A program made the position numbers and the translations under genes. 64,000 nt of DNA, from the NCBI RefSeq assembly GCF_022458985.1, contig NC_061781.1, positions 21,680,001-21,744,000 on the forward strand. The letters are read 5' to 3'. This document shows, piece after piece, positions 1 through 13,714 of the stretch. Under the pieces are notes generated by a model. That model did no database searches, was not told the origin of the DNA, and saw nothing but the letters and a program-made list of their open reading frames with translations. Within the stretch, counting starts at the first letter, position 1. Every line of letters begins with the position of its first letter. The stretch comes from Mugil cephalus. Taxonomy: Eukaryota; Chordata; Actinopteri; Mugiliformes; Mugilidae.

Positions 1-335
1 CATCTAAAAACACTCCCTGGTTATTTTATTAGTTGTTATTCAGTTTAACAAAAAAAAAAAACAAGCCTAAACCTAAAGTTTCTTTTTCACCCAACAAGTG
101 ACGACAATTTGAATTCCCATTTCAAAGGAATGCTGCAAAATCCAAATGATGAATTAAAAATAATGAACTCTTCCTCGAATAAATAACGTCTGTTGACCCT
201 TTTGGCCTAATACCACACGATGCAACGAACACGATGATGATGATGATGCACACACCGTTTTTCCACTATCCAACGGTTTAACAAGTCAACACCTGACTTC
301 AATCTGGTAGCACCTGCAGTGTGCTCACAAATGTT

Positions 336-337
<2 letters not shown>

Positions 338-376
<39 letters not shown>
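338..376. repeat. (TG)n microsatellite
   Basis: Uninterrupted TG dinucleotide run of about 39 bp in intergenic sequence. Confidence 0.98.
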
Positions 377-377
<1 letters not shown>

Positions 378-3300
378 ACTGCACGGATGCATGTGTGTGT
401 ATGTGTGTGTGAGTTTAACAGGCAGGTGGTAATGAGGCAGACTGTGCCGTGCCGGCTCCTATAATGAGGAGGCAGGCAGTGAGGGGCAGGGCCAGAGCCG
501 CTAATGGGCCCCCATAGCCTCTAATAAGCACTAATTATAGTGTGTGTTTACCGAGTGGCTCCGGCGTGGTTGAAAATGGTTACCTTCACACATGACTACT
601 CCACCGCTGGAACCTCCCACCCAGGAACTCAACGTGACAACGCCGGAGAGAGCGTTTGGTGTAGTCGTGTGTATGTGTGTTGGAATTAGAACGTGTGATA
701 ACGTTGGGTAATATTATGGGAATAGTCTTTGCTTATATATTTGTTATCAGGCTAAAGTGATATTAATTGCAGTGCAATGTTCTGCAAAATCAGATTAGTT
801 TTAGACTATAACTGTAAAAAGTAAGTAAAGAGGGGAGTGAAGCACTCGAAGGCATAAATGACATGTTTCTCTCTTATCACACCTGCATGACGACCACCTG
901 AGATATGAATTTTTGTGGCATCTCTCTCTCAGGCTCCGTCTCCCCTTTGTTTGCACTCTGACCTCCACCCAACCTCTGCCTGACCTTCTGAAGACACTCT
1001 GCGTTTTGGGGAAGCCCCCTCAGTGACCTCATCAATCACGGCTGCAGGTTCACCCTCTTTTCTGTGGCTGTGGCTGCATTGTTTTCTTTATCCGTCTCCT
1101 CCTCTGCGCTGCTACAACACTACTCTTTCGTTGCCTCCGAGCTCACGGTGATGGTGATTGGTGTACAGCTGCCAAGGCTGACAAATCACGCGCCGCTCCG
1201 ACGTGTAGCTGCTCAATAAATTAATAGCGTTGATGGGGAGTTTCTTTATCTGGGCCTGACGTTCTTTTTCTCAATCCCTCAACTTCCCACAGCTCCTTCC
1301 GCATTGTCTAATGTTTTATTTTTATTTTCTCCTAAATTCTATGAAATGGTTTTTATTCTGGATCTGTTGATTCAACATGCAGGAAAAAAAAAATATACCT
1401 GCAACATACTCTATTTGTGTTTATGTTGACATTATCAGGTCTGTTAGATCGTGGCATGATCATAAAACTTCATCTTTTCCAGATGACGTCAACTTTATGT
1501 TCGGCCTGTACGTTCAGCTCCATTTAGCTCCGACTGAGAGATCGGCTCATGGTTAGACAACGCAAGTTTAATTTATTTTTCACAATATGTTTGGAAGAGA
1601 TAACTTGATAAAGTTTTTTTTATTTCTAATTTTCCCCACAACACAAACTACGATGACAGCACATTATTCATAAAAAAATAAAGGAATACAACAGCAAAAT
1701 AATTAGAGTTAAATCCATTAATTTGTTTAGAATTCTCAAGAAGATTTAAGTTAAGTTTTATCCTGAAAAAGATTAAATAATAATACAGCTTTTATCAATT
1801 TATCCAAAGAATAAAAGGACAAAACAAAACCACTAAAACTGCTAACCTCTCTCCTGCTTCTTCCTGTTCAGCCAATTATAAAATACGACGTCATCGTCCC
1901 TCACGACTACGTGACGTCATCTGGAAGCGCTGGATACCTCCAGAGCAGATCTGGTACCTACACCAGTATCTCTCTAATCTCACCACTACTTCCAAACAGT
2001 AATTACTATTTTTCCTATTTTATATTTTTCCTTTCTTCTTGAGCATCAAGTCATGTTTTCACAACATTCAGGGCTGAAGGGTCAGAGGTTCACTGCCAGA
2101 AATTTGCTCTCAGGTGCGAGGATAAAAACATAAAATACAAACTTAAAAGTCTCAAAGTCAAGACTTTGGAGCAAAACCAGTATGTTGTTGAAGAAATGCT
2201 GCATTTTTAGTTAATCCTGCTAATTTAGTTACTTTTGAAATCAAGTAAAAAAAAAAAAAAAAAAAAGAACACTTCTCTGATCTGATGAATCATTTCTGAT
2301 GAAGAAAATTGGAATTGATGTTTGTCTTTGTTATCTTCTAGTAAATTCTATTAATGTGAAATAAGTTTTATTCTGATAAGTGATATCAGATGGTTTTATT
2401 TTGCATCCATGTAACGAGTTAAGTTGCTTCTATGATCAGAACGATTTCAGTCACGTTGAAGAAATATCGTCGATGTAAACGTAGCCACCGACTCGTGCTG
2501 TGTATTCAACTGAAGTGAAACAAAAATAACCGATTACTGAAGTTCAAAGGCGTCTAACGCTTCACTCCGACAGTGAGAAAGACAAAGCGAAGGCCGGTTT
2601 AAAGAAAAGAGACTTTATTCTGATCAGATATCAACAGTCACTCATAAACACTTCGCTCTGGCTCTGGTTTTCTTTCTTCTAATCCAACATTAGCAGCGGG
2701 GTCCGTGCTCTCTTTCACGGTGGCATCCCTCCGGCCGTTGGGCTCATCTTTGATGTGGAGATGAATGTGCCAGGAGGATAATGTCGGTGCACCATCTCGC
2801 CGGCCATTCACGTGTCATGAGAACCAGCGGAAAAAAAGAGGGAAAAAAAAAAAGGGACGGGGTCTCTAATCTGGCGCCCACGCTGGGCCGAGGCCACGAG
2901 TTCGCTCGCTGCTCAGTCATGTGTGAGTGGCGTCGGTCGAGGCTGGAAGAAGAGCTCAGATCCTTTGTTTGAGTAAATGCAGCAAAACATCCACACTGAG
3001 ACTGGATCAATGGCAATAAAGCATAAATGTGTAAGCTAAATTTACTTCTTGTAATTAAATGTAAACACTTATAGTCGTAATGACCAACATTGTATGAGCT
3101 GCTCGTATGGTTTGTGTGAGGTATCTAATAACTTATATGGAGGAATAAAAGGCAGTTATTCAAATGAAATTGGCATTGAATTAGTTAAACAGCACAAACT
3201 ACATTGATTTAGAGAAAATCACGGTTTGTTCAAAACTTAAAACTTAAGTTAAAGTCCTCTAGAGGCTGCAGCAACTGACTGGTGGCAGTGTCATTGTTTT

Positions 3301-6300
3301 AAAGCTTCGCAGTGAACAGGTGGATGGACGGGTCAACAAAACACAAGACTTTACCAGAAAACTGCTGTTTATGATGGTTTCTTTTAACCCGTACCACAGG
3401 CTTTTCCTTATCATAAAATAAAATCTTTGTTTGTTTGTGCAGGAACTGAACCTCAGCAACAACTTCTCAAATTATGCAAAACCTTTTTTTTTGTTTGTTA
3501 TAGCAATAATTCGTAATTCGCAATTTCAAAAAGCACTGATCAGAAAAGCCACTGACTGTATACACTACGAGCGAACATCAGCCAGTGGATTCTGAAACTC
3601 GAAAATGAAGTCCGAAGTGGGCGGAGCCCGTGGTCGCCATGTTGGATGAGCTTTACTCCGCCCACACTCAGATATTCCAAATATGGACATGGGGGTTTGT
3701 GTTGGGGCGGAGCTAAAGCAGCCTGGACATTGAGACCCGCCCACTCTCCAAATCTACGCTACCTGTTAGCTCAGGCTACCACCTGTCACTCAAAGCGGAA
3801 ACGCCTTAAATTATGCAGAAGTTTAAACCTTAATAATAATAATAATATTCCCCGTACAGTTGTCATGAATAGTGAAATAAACCATTGAGATCAAAATAAT
3901 TTTTTTGTACCAGGCTGTAAACATGTTTAATAATCCTGTAAAGTTGGACTTTTTGGGTATCTAGTTATAAAATATATAATATAACAGCAAAATTGTACTG
4001 TCTAATGGCCTAATAGATTTAGTTTAGTCTCAAATTGTAATTTTTCTTTGTTTTGCATAAAAAATATTGGATGTTATTGCAGCTTTTTGTGTCGAAGTGA
4101 TGTTGGAAAGAAACTCCCTACAAGAAAACCCATGAATGAATGAATGAAAACTTAATTTTAAACATGTAGTGCACAAAAAACAAAACAAAGAAAATGACAT
4201 TCGAACAATTTTCATTTGAACGTGTTCCAAAAGGAGCAGCATTACATTTATTTGATCGTACCTCACTCATAAACATGTATATTTACACATATTCAGACTC
4301 TTTGTGTTTGTGCTGCTGCTTAAACTTGCTTATGCTTAGAAATCGCTTTAGTTCTCTCTGTTAGTTCGTTCCATAACTTCACTCTAGGAGTAAGTTCTTT
4401 ATTTCTTTGTGCATAATTTGTGCTATTTGAGAGTGAACCACATCAGCGAATTTCAATATTTTAGATTTTTATAAATAAATAAAGCCAGTGTGGTGAATTA
4501 ACTTAAATACGGTAACATTAATGAACAATAGAGAATGTGGAGTGATTTATTTATTCCTGTTTAACACAGGGTAAATTTGCATTTTAAGGTTGTGTAAAGT
4601 TCCCTATTTCACTATAAATGAGCGCGATATAAAGTAGAATCAAGTGGACGCGCTTATTCGATGAAACATTCAATAGTGTACATGCGCATTTGTGAGCATT
4701 CAGCCGCTTCCCGTCTCCAGGGGTTTGTGCACATCCTGCCCTCTTCAGTGAGAAAGAAATAATTTGAGTAGCTGAGTTATCACTCGGCCCATCTGAGTTT
4801 CTTTCCATGACAATGAAAACAAATCCAGCTTACACTCATTTCTGTTTTCTCTCAGACTCTGTATGTGTGAGAGAAAGCCTCCCTCTGTCCTCACTCTATA
4901 AAGGCTTGATCTCTGCCTCTGTTGAATATGTTAATCCATCTGGTGCCCCTACCACCCCGTCCCCCGTCCTCCTCCCATGTGCTTTTTCTCTTGGCCCACG
5001 AGACCCCCACTGCCCCACTCTCCCTTCCCAAGTAGGGGAAAGGGGATCTGGGATACTTCAGCTGGAAGGCTTGGTGGGACGGGGACTTCATCCCCCTGGT
5101 TGATTATGTGTGGCAGAGCGGAGAGGGAGAAGGAGAGGTGCGGGACGTAATCCTATTGACCATCCCTGTCCCATATGGTGAACGCACTGGCCTCTCCAGC
5201 GGTACAGTCGGTGGAGTGGCGGGGACAGCTTGCCTCTCCAATCAGGCCACTTTTCCTACTAAAGCTCCGTCGTCTCTCGCTCTCATGTGGGATCACCGGC
5301 GTGGAAAAGAGGACGAGGATTTGTTTTGTTACTTTGTTGACGAGATCGGGGCCGACGTCTGATATCTAATTACAGTTACAAACTGCATCTGTGCGTGTCT
5401 GTCTTCCACTCGGGACGACTCTATGATTCTTAGATTTGTTCATTTCGCATCGTTGCATCACACTTTGCATTGTATATTTTTATTAATGTCAATCGATGTG
5501 CAAATAAAGTTTATCTGTGTTCAGGTTGCACATTTTATCTTAAGGATTCTTGTTGGATATTAATTATCTGGACGGCAGGAGCCTTTTTACACTTGCTCAA
5601 AAGTGAAAACAATAAAATAAATGTTAGGAATTTGCACAAGAACAAGTATAAATGCATGACTAAAAATCTGCAAATCTATCAGGCAAATATCACAACTGGT
5701 TTCTAAGCGTTTCTGCAAATTCCTGCAGGAAAGTGCAACAACACTGAATGATATTAAGACGTGTCCCTTCCGGGTCCCTCTGTTCGCGACATCATATCAG
5801 AAACCGAAACATAAGAGACGGGTGCGCGACCAATATTGTGTGTATGTCAGTGTTGGCGGGGGGGATCTGTGTCAGCGGCGGCCCCAACGTCTGTTCTGTT
5901 CTGGCGGAGGTGTGGGAGCCCGCGGGGGGCCTTTTTGTCCGAGGGACCACTGTTACAATCCACGTCGGCCATTCAGCCTCGGCCATGTCAATTGGCATAT
6001 GGTTGATCCACCCCCAATGTGTTCATGTAACCAGAAAATGCTGCCTTTCAGGGACCTGCATTCTCCATCAAGCGAGTGAGATTAAGATGTAATGTTGCTC
6101 TCTCCCTCCACGACGGGGGGTCAGTGGAAGTGATGGGGATGGGGGAGGCGCGGGTGGGGGTGGGGGGGGGGGGGGGGCGGGATTAGGACGCAGAAGATGC
6201 CCCGAAAAGGGGGCGAAAGGAGACCGAGAGGGGATGTTGGACATGATGGTGATGGTGTCGCGTTTCCTGCAACAAAAAAAGAAATGAAAATCGTCTAATT

Positions 6301-6461
6301 ATGTTTTAATTGGTGTTAAAACATTGGTCCAAACACGACACGGGATCGACTATTAGTTACTTTAACATCTGGCAATGCCAGGATATTCACTTTTCTAGTT
6401 TGTGCCATGTTTATTTTGATAGGTAGTTTGATTTGATTGATTACAATGCTTGTATATCAAT
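377..6461. other. Intergenic, no gene seen; some GC-richer segments
   Basis: No exon with a recognisable protein family was found on either strand. Segments at about 430-560 (several TAAT cores, including CACTAATTATAG), 2690-2960, 4940-5230 and 5830-6090 are less AT-rich and look non-repetitive. They are only candidates for conserved non-coding elements. Sequence near 3560-3760 has the look of a dispersed repeat. A G16 run ends at 6177. Confidence 0.5.
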
Positions 6462-7500
6462 CAGCCACAACATTAAAACCACTAACAGCTGGAAGTAATT
6501 AACATTCAGTGCGTTTACACCCACAGCTTAATCAAGCTTTGCTCAAAATTCGACTTTCTGAACGTGGTCCTTGTCCAACTTTACATGCAATGGAGAAAAT
6601 TGACTAACCGATGGGAACATGTCCTCCTCCTACACACTAGGTGGCGATACGTGTCTTTTTCAGTGCGTTAATACAGCCCCCTTTCTAGTTGAGCTGTTAC
6701 GTCATATAATCAACAACTGGAGTCGTTCATGCGTCAGACCGACATTTCAAACAACAACCAGATGAATAAAAGTTCAGCTTTTTTAATCTAGTACGTAATG
6801 TGTGCACTACTCATGGTGCAGATAAGATGGCGCTATCCCTCATGTGGTTCTTCTACCAGCTCTGTTTACCTTCTTCTTCTGCGACCGGCTTTCTTGGATG
6901 TTTTTGTTCCAGGGTCATAGCCAGTGCAGCGGTTGTGGAGCATGTGCACACACGCGTTGTCCAGTTAAACTCTGACTGAGAAAATCAATTTGCAATCGCA
7001 TTATCACGGTGTCTTAATCGGATATGGAGAGCTCTGATTTTAGTTGGAGTAACATGCACTTAAGTTGTGCAGTTAAATTTGGATTAAGGCAATAATGTTT
7101 GTGTAGATGCTATTTGTTAGAGCACCCACCTAGACCAGACCAGACACCCCAACCCCTTAAAGCTGACACTACTTGATAGTAGAAATCATCCCCAGCAGGA
7201 TGCAGCCTGACACACACACACAAACACTTCAGGAACAACTTAAAAAAAACATGAAGAACAGCACAAGGTGTTGATCTGGCCTCCAAACTCACTAAATCCC
7301 AAACTGATCAAGTACCTGTGGGATGATCCACCATAGAGGCCCCTCCCCTCAACCCATAGGACCCAAAGGACCCCACTCTGTTGCCATTTATCCTGTATGA
7401 CCCATATGAATCCATACTGCATTCAATGTTGAATATGATACAGAAGAGGTCCACTCCCACAAGACGAGTGACCTTTCTGGAGAGTGACCAGGGTGTGTAC
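6462..7500 (-). mobile_element. Dispersed fish repeat (family R1), split by a nested MITE-like insert
   Basis: Its edge CAGCCACAACATTAAAACCAC at 6469 is a hallmark of a very common teleost repeat. The body continues at about 7110-7500. The same family, in the opposite orientation, occurs at 53270 and 59504. Shared segments include the reverse complement of GGTGTTGATCTGGCCTCC (7268) and the GATGATCCAC segment (7322). A different element occupies about 6513-7107, so the copy is disrupted. Class (SINE, LINE-derived or DNA) not determined. Confidence 0.65.
6513..7107. mobile_element. MITE-like element nested in the R1 repeat
   Basis: Begins AGTGCGTTTACACCCACAGC, with the CGACTTTCTGAACGTGGTCC motif nearby, and ends around GGATTAAGGCAATAATG. 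These are familiar boundaries of a teleost non-autonomous element. It carries no coding sequence. Confidence 0.5.
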
Positions 7501-8255
7501 AACACAACATAACCCCGTCCTACATTTACTTAGTCCCGCTGCCGTAGAGCATGTGGCAGGTAAATGGTCTTCACTTATACAGGACTTTACTACCTTAGTG
7601 GCACTCACAGCACTTTTACTTTGTTTGTATTTGCCTTTAGGAACAACTTTGGGTTCAACTCCCACAGCAGCAATCACATCATCATCATGGTCAAAAAAAG
7701 AAGAGACACACTCCTTTACTGTTGACTGCTCTTATTTGCTTGGGTGACACAACCTTTAGGCCGAGGTAGACGTGCTATTTTGGAAACCGAGTTGAGCTGC
7801 ATGTGCGTGTAATGAGCGCTGTTGAATGTATCTGCTTCTAGGCCACATACCTGTCAGTAACCCATTAAATAAAGCACCACAACCTAATCACAAAGAACAC
7901 ATGCTCATGATGCTCAACAATAGATCTGATCTACACAAGTCAGTTAATGTGCATGTGTAAAATGAATGTGATTCCCATCTAATAGAGCAGCTTTTAGCAA
8001 AAGAACCAGACGACCAAGACTATAAGTTTAGATTTTGTGGGTTATTTTTTTTGCTGAGGCTCCAAACTTGCACCTTATTCCTCCATCAAATTAATTTACA
8101 TGAGCAAAGTGCACCAACTCCCGGTTTTTAACATTTCAGTTCCCACACTTGAATTTTCTGAGTTTGTTTCCCACCAACAGAGTTCGTACGCAAACCTGGA
8201 AATTCCATTGTCCGGCTTGTACACACATTACTTCCCAACACATCCCCATTGGGCT

Positions 8256-8256
<1 letters not shown>

Positions 8257-8286
<30 letters not shown>
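8257..8286. repeat. (AC)15 microsatellite
   Basis: Perfect AC dinucleotide run in intergenic sequence. Confidence 0.98.
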
Positions 8287-8288
<2 letters not shown>

Positions 8289-8508
8289 ACTGTCAACTTA
8301 ATTTGCCTCTAACGTGGAGAATGGACACGCCCTCCTCTAATGAGAACAAATCTCTCCGTTTCCCTTCCTTCCTTCATTCTCTCCATCTCTTCACCCCCTG
8401 CTCCCTCCAGCCTTTGCTTCCTGCCTTTTGATATTGTAGCCATCTCACTCATGCCACCAATTAGCAACATAATAGACCCAGCAGGCTGCTTGGACCTCAG
8501 TGATCCAG

Positions 8509-8510
<2 letters not shown>

Positions 8511-8540
<30 letters not shown>
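8511..8540 (+). repeat. (CTG)10 trinucleotide repeat
   Basis: Ten perfect CTG units (CAG on the minus strand) in a stretch with no supported exon. The plus-strand ORF running through it (8340-8705) reads poly-Leu and has no recognisable domain. Confidence 0.97.
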
Positions 8541-11500
8541 AAGGGCCACAGGGCAGATGTAAAGACAGCAGAGAGGTGTTATGAAGTCGGGAGGGTAGAC
8601 GGGAATGAGGGTGAAAGTGAGGTGGCGATCAAGAAATTAGTTCCTTATCATTTTTTTCTGTACCTCAATGGACGGCGCAATATGAACACAGATGCAAACA
8701 GGTGAACAACTCAGTAAAATCAATTTAGTTTAATTGTATTTGTAGATATTCAAAACTAACCCTTGGAGCAAGCACTAACAGTGAGGACAAACTTTATAGA
8801 CCCCTTCACAGTTTGTAAACAATGTGATGTTTCTATGGGGGCGGGGCTTAGCTGGAGGCAAAACATCTCGAATGCTACAGTCTGTAAATGGACGTTAGCA
8901 TATTTCAACGGATGTTTTTTTTGGCATTCTTGTTTTGGCAAGAATGGTGTTATTTTAAAAAGTTGACTGATAGGACTATACTCATTGACCCCTACACACT
9001 CACTCACTGGATGGGGGGGGACGAAGTCTGGTCTGTCTTTATCAAGTGAAGCGTCTCCAACAAAGATATTACAAGAAGTAAGTGGAACCACGGTGGAGGG
9101 AAACGTAGTAAATGTAACTTCTGCTTGGACACCCCTGAAACACACAACTAATGTTGAGTTAGCTAGTGGTTAGCATTAGCATTAACATGTAACAAGAATC
9201 CCTCCCTAATGATTAACTTAATGTAATTTCACTCACAATTTAGTCCAACCCATAACGTTATCCAGGCTGAAACTGATGATACATTACACATTAATCTTAC
9301 CTCATATCAAGTGTGGGCTGCAAACACGAGCATTGTTGATTATTGTTCTTTTAATTGTGTACAACCAAAATTGTCTACAATTGCCAGTGGCTGGTATGTG
9401 ATAAAACTTCAAATAAGTGTTTTTGCTTTTTTGATTTTGGCACCAAAAATACAACAAGACGACATTTTCCCAGTTAACAGTGACAGTGTTTGTCTCAAGC
9501 TTCCCTCTGTTTTGCCTCCAGCTAACATTGTAACATCACAGTGACGTAGGCCATGAAGGCGTCTGTAGTAAGAAACCTTGAGCAGATGAGTTGACTCATC
9601 AGCTGGATGTTGACTCACCCTAACCCATCTTAGGAGACTTCCAGGTCCAAAGAATCCAGGTCTTATTTCAACCTAAACTGAAATGAGTGGAATTCATCTT
9701 GAGGATTTAGTTTAAATTTCTACAAGTTTTTCTTCAGATAGCACAATGGCCTCATTTTATCAAAGGAGTCATTATGATCCTAGGACACGTCTCTTCAATA
9801 TTTTGCTCATTTCTAAAAGGGATTTTTGAAGCTTTTGCATCGAGTTGCTGGTTTTCTTTAGAAGGACGCTCTACACAGTGGAGCAGTTGCATTTCTGGAT
9901 CAGGACTGCTGGATTTCTGCTTTTATGAGAAGAAAAATGATTCAGTTTTAGTATTTTGTATTTAATAGTCAGGTTTTGGTGTTTCTCAATTTTTTTGTCT
10001 TTTTTTTTATATATGTTTTCAGCATTTCAAGATCTGACTTGCTGTCTTGTGTATTGGTGTAGATTTGTAGATTTGGGCGAAAGTGGAGTCAAAGTGAAAA
10101 TAACAATATAATTGTTAGGACCTTGCAGGTTTATGGTTGTTTCATTTTGAAATCTGAACATTTCAACCTGTGGCACTTTGGAAAGATATTCAGGAAGCGG
10201 AAGTAAGGTGCAACTTTTGTATATCGGTGTATCGCTGCCATGGTTACAAGCATCACTTTATTGGTTGGTTGAATGGACAATATGCAATATATTATTATTA
10301 TCCATTATCCATTACATTGTCCACATGATCGCTTAGTTTTCATTAGTTGACACATTCCATCCTACATTATGAAATTTTAAATCGGTTTTAGTTTGGGTTT
10401 TTTGTTGAAATGTAGGTCGTCTTGTTTTTTTTTTTTTTTTTGTAGACAAAATGACTTCACTGATTCATTAAGGCGTCAGAGTCTGAGAGTAACGGATGTG
10501 GTCGGCCATAACTGTCACCGTCAGTAATACGCCAGACTGTAACGTACGGCCGCGCGTTTCGACTCACAAAAGTAGGGCCCCTCTGAGTTACTGTTAACTG
10601 TTAAAGGGGGTTTTGTTGTCAAAAACGTCGCACATAAATCTAGTTTGGTTCCCATCATCTTCGAGCGGAGGCGATGTCTTTAATGTAGGTTAATAACCAA
10701 CGCAGTGAAACAGCTTAGCCCGTCTCGGAAATCTGTCTTCTTATGTATTAGCACGTTGGATTTTTGTGATTGATTTATATTTTGTCATGCTAATTAACTT
10801 TAGTTTCCCCTCATTAAAATTTTACCACAGCGATATATATATATATAGTAATTCATTTTAATATTAGACCGTCTCACGAACACTAGTCTCCATCTCTAAC
10901 GGCAGCTAGTGTGTCATTAGAAGGAGGCCATTGTTGTTGATTAATTAATGAGCATTTTTTTTTTTTTTTTTTTTTTCATGCTAAACGCGGATTAGCATAT
11001 TCATAAGGGCAGACATCTTTCAGACAGCTTTGAGCGAATCTGGCGGGTCTGTTTTCTCACTGTGTTCTTGTTTGTGCCCATACATAACCCCCTCGTTTGT
11101 TGACCGGAGTCCTACCCCATTAACTCCCATGATCCTCCGTGTCACAGACACGAAGATCGAGAAAAAACGCAGGAGCAAGACACACGGCCCCATTTTCACA
11201 CTTGAGAGAGCACGCCCCCAGGATTACAGACTAAATTGGTCCGGGTTACAAACTGATTACCATGTCGTGTTACATCTTTATTCTCATACATAATAAACAA
11301 TGAGCGTCCATTAAAACATGTTGCAGTCAATGCCCCCCCCTCCCCAAACCCTCCTCCTCTTTCTCCTCCTCCTCCTCCTTCTCTGCCAGACTAATAAAAT
11401 TAAAATAAAAACTGAATCAAATATCACGTTGTAACCTTATAACTTATAACACGTGCAACAAGTTTTTATTTCTAGAAAGAGGCAAATTTATGTCTAATTC

Positions 11501-11747
11501 ATCTTTAGATTTACAGTGTGGCCTTTCATTTCATCTTTATTTTCTTTAAATTGGATGAAACATCTTTTGACAGAAGTCTGCACCTACTTACTAAACATTT
11601 CAAAAAGGAACAACAGCAAAAAACAAACCACGTCTAAGAGTCTAAAAATCAGATTCATTCATAGAAGACATTTTGAAATGATTTCTTCCTCTCTTTTTTT
11701 CATTTAATACTAATAAATATTAAAATTAATTAACATTATATATATGT

Positions 11748-11826
11748 TTATCTTATCTTATCTTATCTTATCTTATCTTATCTTATCTTATCTTATCTTA
11801 TCTTATCTTATCTTATCTTATCTTAT
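11748..11826. repeat. (TTATC)n pentanucleotide microsatellite
   Basis: About 16 near-perfect TTATC units. The same motif recurs in a shorter run at 21769-21795. Confidence 0.97.
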
Positions 11827-11989
11827 CATATCTTTTTAGATTTAAGAACTTTAAGTGCCATTGCACACAAGTTACAACCTAATTGTGTTTGGCAGCAATC
11901 TCTACTAATAGTTCAGTGTTGTGTTATAATTAAAAGTTGTAAATAGTTATAAAAGAAATTCTCACCATCACTAAGATTGGTTTAATATG

Positions 11990-12195
11990 TTCTAGTACTG
12001 TATTACTATCTTTGCAATTACATTTTAGCATTTATTTAATTCCCCGCCCACACTGTATATACTGAACTAGAGTGCTGATATATTCTTGTATAATATTGTC
12101 TTTTATTATTTTTTGTATATACATCTTACCTAATTCTCCATTACTGTTACAAGGCGATTTCCCATACGTGGGATAAATAAACGTTGTATCTTACA
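11990..12195 (+). mobile_element. Non-LTR retrotransposon 3' tail remnant
   Basis: AT-rich sequence ending GGCGATTTCCC followed by GGGATAAATAAA, the style of terminal segment seen at LINE 3' ends in fish. A related tail lies at 22935-23240. No coding sequence remains. Confidence 0.4.
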
Positions 12196-13115
12196 ACTCA
12201 AGGACAATATACGTTGTGATCATAAAGGTATTATATTTTTAATTTTTTAAGCTTGGGCCATAATTCAAGTTGTATAATGTGACTGAAATTTCATTTATTC
12301 TTTCATTTTTATTTATTTATTTATTTTTGACAGTGTTCAGTAGTGACCAAAAAATGTGATTATTTTGTCTGTAGTGGCCACAATAAACTTTCACAACATA
12401 TGGATTTTAGTGACTTTCATCTCGAACGTATGATGTGTGACGTCAGCTGCAGATAAAACTGTTAAAAATAAATAACTAGCCTTAATAATGTGTGACGCTG
12501 CTATGGGAGACGAGAAAACAAAACAAGGAATTATAGTTATGATTAAAACAACAACAACAAGAAAAGGTTATGATCAGCAACTGAAATGGTTGGACAAGTC
12601 CAGTGTTACGTTGACCTGTTCATCGGCCCCGACCTCCTCCCTACATGGCTCATCGTCTCACTTCTGGGCGTCGGGGGTTTGAAAACCTCCGCCTCACACT
12701 GGAGGTCACGCAAAGATAAAAATTTGACGTTGGGTCAACAATAAGCTGCTTACACAAACAACATATGGGGTCATTTTTAATAATAATGTTTGCTGGAGAA
12801 CATTTAAATCCACCGTGAAACCTGTTGCGGTTCCCGTTTGTGTTCTGTATGGGGAGGGAAATTTGAATAAAGTGCAATAATTTGCGTCAGTTCTTTATTT
12901 TTGGATGTTTTTTCCTAGTAATTAGGGCTTTTGCTGTGTTCTCGTCCAGTTAATGATGCAGAGAAGTCGGTTTGCCGGGACAGTAAAAGGCCAAATCTGA
13001 GTGACTCATTCTCTCTCGGTCCCATCTCCTCCCCCGTCTCTCATCTTTTCTGATCGCTGAGCCTTATTAGAAACGTCCATCTAACTTTCTCTGACCTGTT
13101 ATTTCAATCTCCGGC

Positions 13116-13137
13116 CACACACACACACACACACACA
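13116..13137. repeat. (CA)11 microsatellite
   Basis: Perfect CA run in intergenic sequence. Confidence 0.96.
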
Positions 13138-13714
13138 AGCTTGTACGCGGGCAGACTGACACACTTCCCTACTCACCAGCAATTTGTTGCTTGTGACATC
13201 ACATTGTGCGTTAAAGCCGCACTGGCACCAGGCTGCAGCTTCGTTAACTTTCCTCTTTAATGAGCGGTTTAATTGAGCTGTCTACCAGGCCACCTGTCGG
13301 CCCGCAGCCTCATTACCATACTAATGGACTGGGATTGTTGCAGCTCTGACAGCTCGGGCCACACGGCCCTAACGGGAGCTGAAGAGAGGGAGGGGACGGC
13401 GAGAAGGAGGCCAAGTAGGAAAAAAAGGGCACTAAGGGCCACGCTGGAAGAGAGGGATTTACAGGGGAACAAGGGGAGAGAAAGTAAAAACGAGAAGAAC
13501 TGAAATTGGCTTTGGCCACTTTTCGAGGATAAGGCAGCGTGTTGTTCTGCTTTTTAACAATTACAGTGAAAAGCCTCCAAAAAACCAACAATTTCTTAAT
13601 TGTCGTGGATCTAAAATCTATCTCGTGTTGCTTCAAAACTACAAACAAAATGTTCTGCAGATGCATTGATGCACAACTCATAGCAGTCCCCAATAAATAA
13701 TGATAATACTAGTA

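Larger units (their letters stand above)
7501..13714. other. Intergenic, no gene seen; repeat-derived patches
   Basis: GGTAAATGGTCTTCACTTAT at 7559 starts a decayed copy of a common fish repeat, to about 7700. The segment 8780-9160 has an open minus-strand frame of 129 codons with no recognised domain and is probably repeat-derived. Poly-T runs lie at 10422-10441 and 10958-10976. CpG-richer sequence lies at 10490-10690 and 13200-13500. Confidence 0.45.

Noticed and set aside
5108-5362. Overlapping GC-rich ORFs around 4.8-5.4 kb
   Set aside because: Several frames are open at once, as expected from GC-rich sequence. None shows a known family, splice-linked partners or conserved motif.
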